Assembly (NCBI RefSeq): GCF_000430545.1
Contig: NZ_KE387163.1
Coordinates: 124,001-188,000 of the forward strand
DNA: 64,000 bases
Direction of reading: 5' to 3'
Origin: Tenacibaculum ovolyticum DSM 18103
Lineage (GTDB): Bacteria > Bacteroidota > Bacteroidia > Flavobacteriales > Flavobacteriaceae
A program made the position numbers and the translations under genes. Positions 62,971 through 64,000 of this stretch are shown one piece after another. How positions within the stretch are numbered: position 1 is the stretch's first letter; every line of letters starts with the position of its first letter. A model generated the notes under the pieces. The model saw nothing but the letters and a program-made list of their open reading frames with translations. It had not been told where the DNA came from and did not search any database.

Positions 62971-64000
62971 TTACAGGGGTGCAAAAATGTCAAATTGATT
63001 TGCTTTGTATGGGTCGTAAGTAGTTAGCAATTGTTTTTCTTTCTTAATACGCTGTCTTTCTTCGCTAGTAGCTTTTTTACGAAGATTTGAAGCCTTTAAA
63101 GATTCCTCGATAGTTTCATGCGTTTTAACACGTATAAAAGGCTTAGAAATGATTTTTTTAGGTTTTATAAGGTTATTCATTAAAAAGAAATGCTTTTTAA
63201 CTTCATTCCAGACGTTTAATGCCTCAGTAGATAAAACTTTATAAGTTTTACCTACAAAATGGGCGAAAAAGTCCTCAGCAACAACATTTTTAAAATGGTG
63301 TGTTCTCAGCAAATCATTAATTGCATAAAATGAAGCGTGACCCTCACTAGTTCTTGGATAGTCTAGTAGTTTTGTTGCATTAGCACACCCCCAAATAGCA
63401 CCAAGTATAGGACGTTTGTTAAACTCCGCTTTAGTCATATACTTTAATAAATAGTTCGAAGCACTATTTTTGTCTTTTAAAGCATGAACATCAGTAGTAT
63501 TAGGATTTTTATTACCATGCTTTTCAGCATAGGTATCTAAATAACCAAGTTTATCAATTTGTTTATTCCACAATTTACGATGGATAGTATGATGCAAATA
63601 TCTATCAATGACTATATGAAAATGAATATTACCATTTTTTTGAGGTTCTGCCTTCCAAACATAATGTTTCACATCATATGTTTTCTGTAAATTTTCAAGA
63701 TATCGGGTCAAACACTTTCTTAAATCAGTATCAGAATGTACTTGTTTTGATGGTAAGGTAAGCGTTACAAAAGCTAAGTATTGCTTACTTTTCTTTTTCA
63801 AAGATTTATCTTTTGATAAGGTAATCATAGAAACAAGGCATTCAATAGCCTTTTTAGCTTTTTTTTGTTGTGGTTTGCTCATTAGTCCTAGCTGCTTTAA
63901 AGTCTTTCCTTTTTTAGACATAACCATACGCTGACAATCGTACTTAAATTCATACTTTTTAACGTACTCTAAATAATCAGAAACTTTATGTTTGGTTTTA
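62971..64000 (-). CDS. HUH rolling-circle replication initiator (partial, 5' end outside the window)
   Basis: At least 318 residues from the ATG at 63927, and the frame stays open to the window edge (KTKHKVSDYLEYVKKYEFKY...), so the true start is probably outside. Motif 1 is FVTLTLPS, motif 2 the HUH site IHFHIVI (H102, H104 counted from that ATG), and motif 3 NYLLKYMTK, with two tyrosines (Y159, Y163) three residues apart as in phiX174 A and microvirus VP4-type Reps. Nicks and rejoins ssDNA at the origin. The C-terminal 90 residues are basic. Confidence 0.82.
   Translation of the reverse strand, partial: KTKHKVSDYLEYVKKYEFKYDCQRMVMSKKGKTLKQLGLMSKPQQKKAKKAIECLVSMITLSKDKSLKKKSKQYLAFVTLTLPSKQVHSDTDLRKCLTRYLENLQKTYDVKHYVWKAEPQKNGNIHFHIVIDRYLHHTIHRKLWNKQIDKLGYLDTYAEKHGNKNPNTTDVHALKDKNSASNYLLKYMTKAEFNKRPILGAIWGCANATKLLDYPRTSEGHASFYAINDLLRTHHFKNVVAEDFFAHFVGKTYKVLSTEALNVWNEVKKHFFLMNNLIKPKKIISKPFIRVKTHETIEESLKASNLRKKATSEERQRIKKEKQLLTTYDPYKANQFDIFAPL

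Larger units (their letters stand above)
58125..64000 (-). mobile_element. candidate Xer-integrated tailless ssDNA prophage (runs off the window)
   Basis: A compact minus-strand operon of eleven genes with gaps of mostly 0-15 bp, bounded on the left by a terminator and a dif-like site. It contains a two-tyrosine HUH Rep, a 252-residue capsid candidate, a cell-wall M15 peptidase with membrane anchor and several very small single-span proteins. No integrase, terminase, portal or tail gene, and no Zot-type ATPase, is seen. The mix suits a lipid-containing icosahedral ssDNA phage like Flavobacterium phage FLiP rather than an inovirus. The right end is not in the window. Confidence 0.65.

Noticed and set aside
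58586..64000. Inovirus (filamentous phage) identity
   Set aside because: No Zot-type ATPase, coat-protein precursor or pIII-like gene is visible, and an M15 lysin is unexpected for a phage released without lysis; not excluded until the right end is seen.
1..64000. CRISPR arrays, tRNA or rRNA genes
   Set aside because: I saw no regularly spaced repeats and no recognisable tRNA or rRNA sequence in the window.

Overview
The window looks like the chromosome of an AT-rich marine-type Flavobacteriaceae species (Bacteroidota). The family assignment rests on promoters of the TTG-N19-TAnnTTTG type, the near absence of Shine-Dalgarno sequences, a TssD-type orphan Hcp, a GalE-like threonine dehydrogenase, ABC permease/M1 peptidase fusions and the frequent flavobacterial intergenic repeats. 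A Tenacibaculum/Polaribacter-like genus is only a guess.

Layout. 0-9 kb holds housekeeping genes (glyA, a CPA1 antiporter, rmuC, an acyltransferase) plus an apparent 2.6 kb insertion behind glyA (MBL hydrolase and membrane LytTR regulator) that ends in a degenerate copy of the glyA 3' end. 9-14 kb is a cold-shock/RNA cluster (DEAD-box helicase, two near-identical CspA proteins, an extended cold-shock-domain protein) with an unusual zinc-knuckle SDR protein. 14-17.6 kb is a TetR-controlled redox operon and a DMT transporter. 19-26 kb has a TPR histidine kinase and NarL-type regulator followed by a 140-aa membrane protein that occurs twice, each copy with the same promoter and terminator. 26-29 kb has an Lrp regulator divergent from threonine dehydrogenase, then YitT. 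30-34 kb is a Gabija-like OLD nuclease/UvrD helicase pair.

34.8-39.6 kb and 54-57.4 kb are two versions of a probable zinc-starvation operon. Both start from the same promoter architecture: TTG-N19-TAnnTTTG bracketed by GCAAC-N3-GTTGC palindromes. The 54 kb version is intact (MerC-like, FolE, two small proteins, COG0523 GTPase). The 35 kb version has lost about 2.3 kb internally and kept only MerC plus a frameshifted GTPase tail, but is followed by an ABC transporter with a His-rich loop, a small exported CxxC protein and a second COG0523 GTPase.

39.6-52.3 kb holds two tandem paralogous modules, each a LytS/LytTR two-component pair divergent from an ABC ATPase and a giant ABC permease fused to an M1-type metallopeptidase.

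58.1-64 kb (running off the right edge) is a candidate integrated tailless ssDNA phage: a dif-like Xer site whose XerD arm equals that of E. coli dif, followed by a tightly packed minus-strand operon with a two-tyrosine HUH replication protein, a capsid candidate, many small single-span membrane proteins and a membrane-anchored M15 peptidase. No integrase, terminase, portal, tail or packaging ATPase is present in the visible part. Family calls come from reading motifs by eye; no database search was run.
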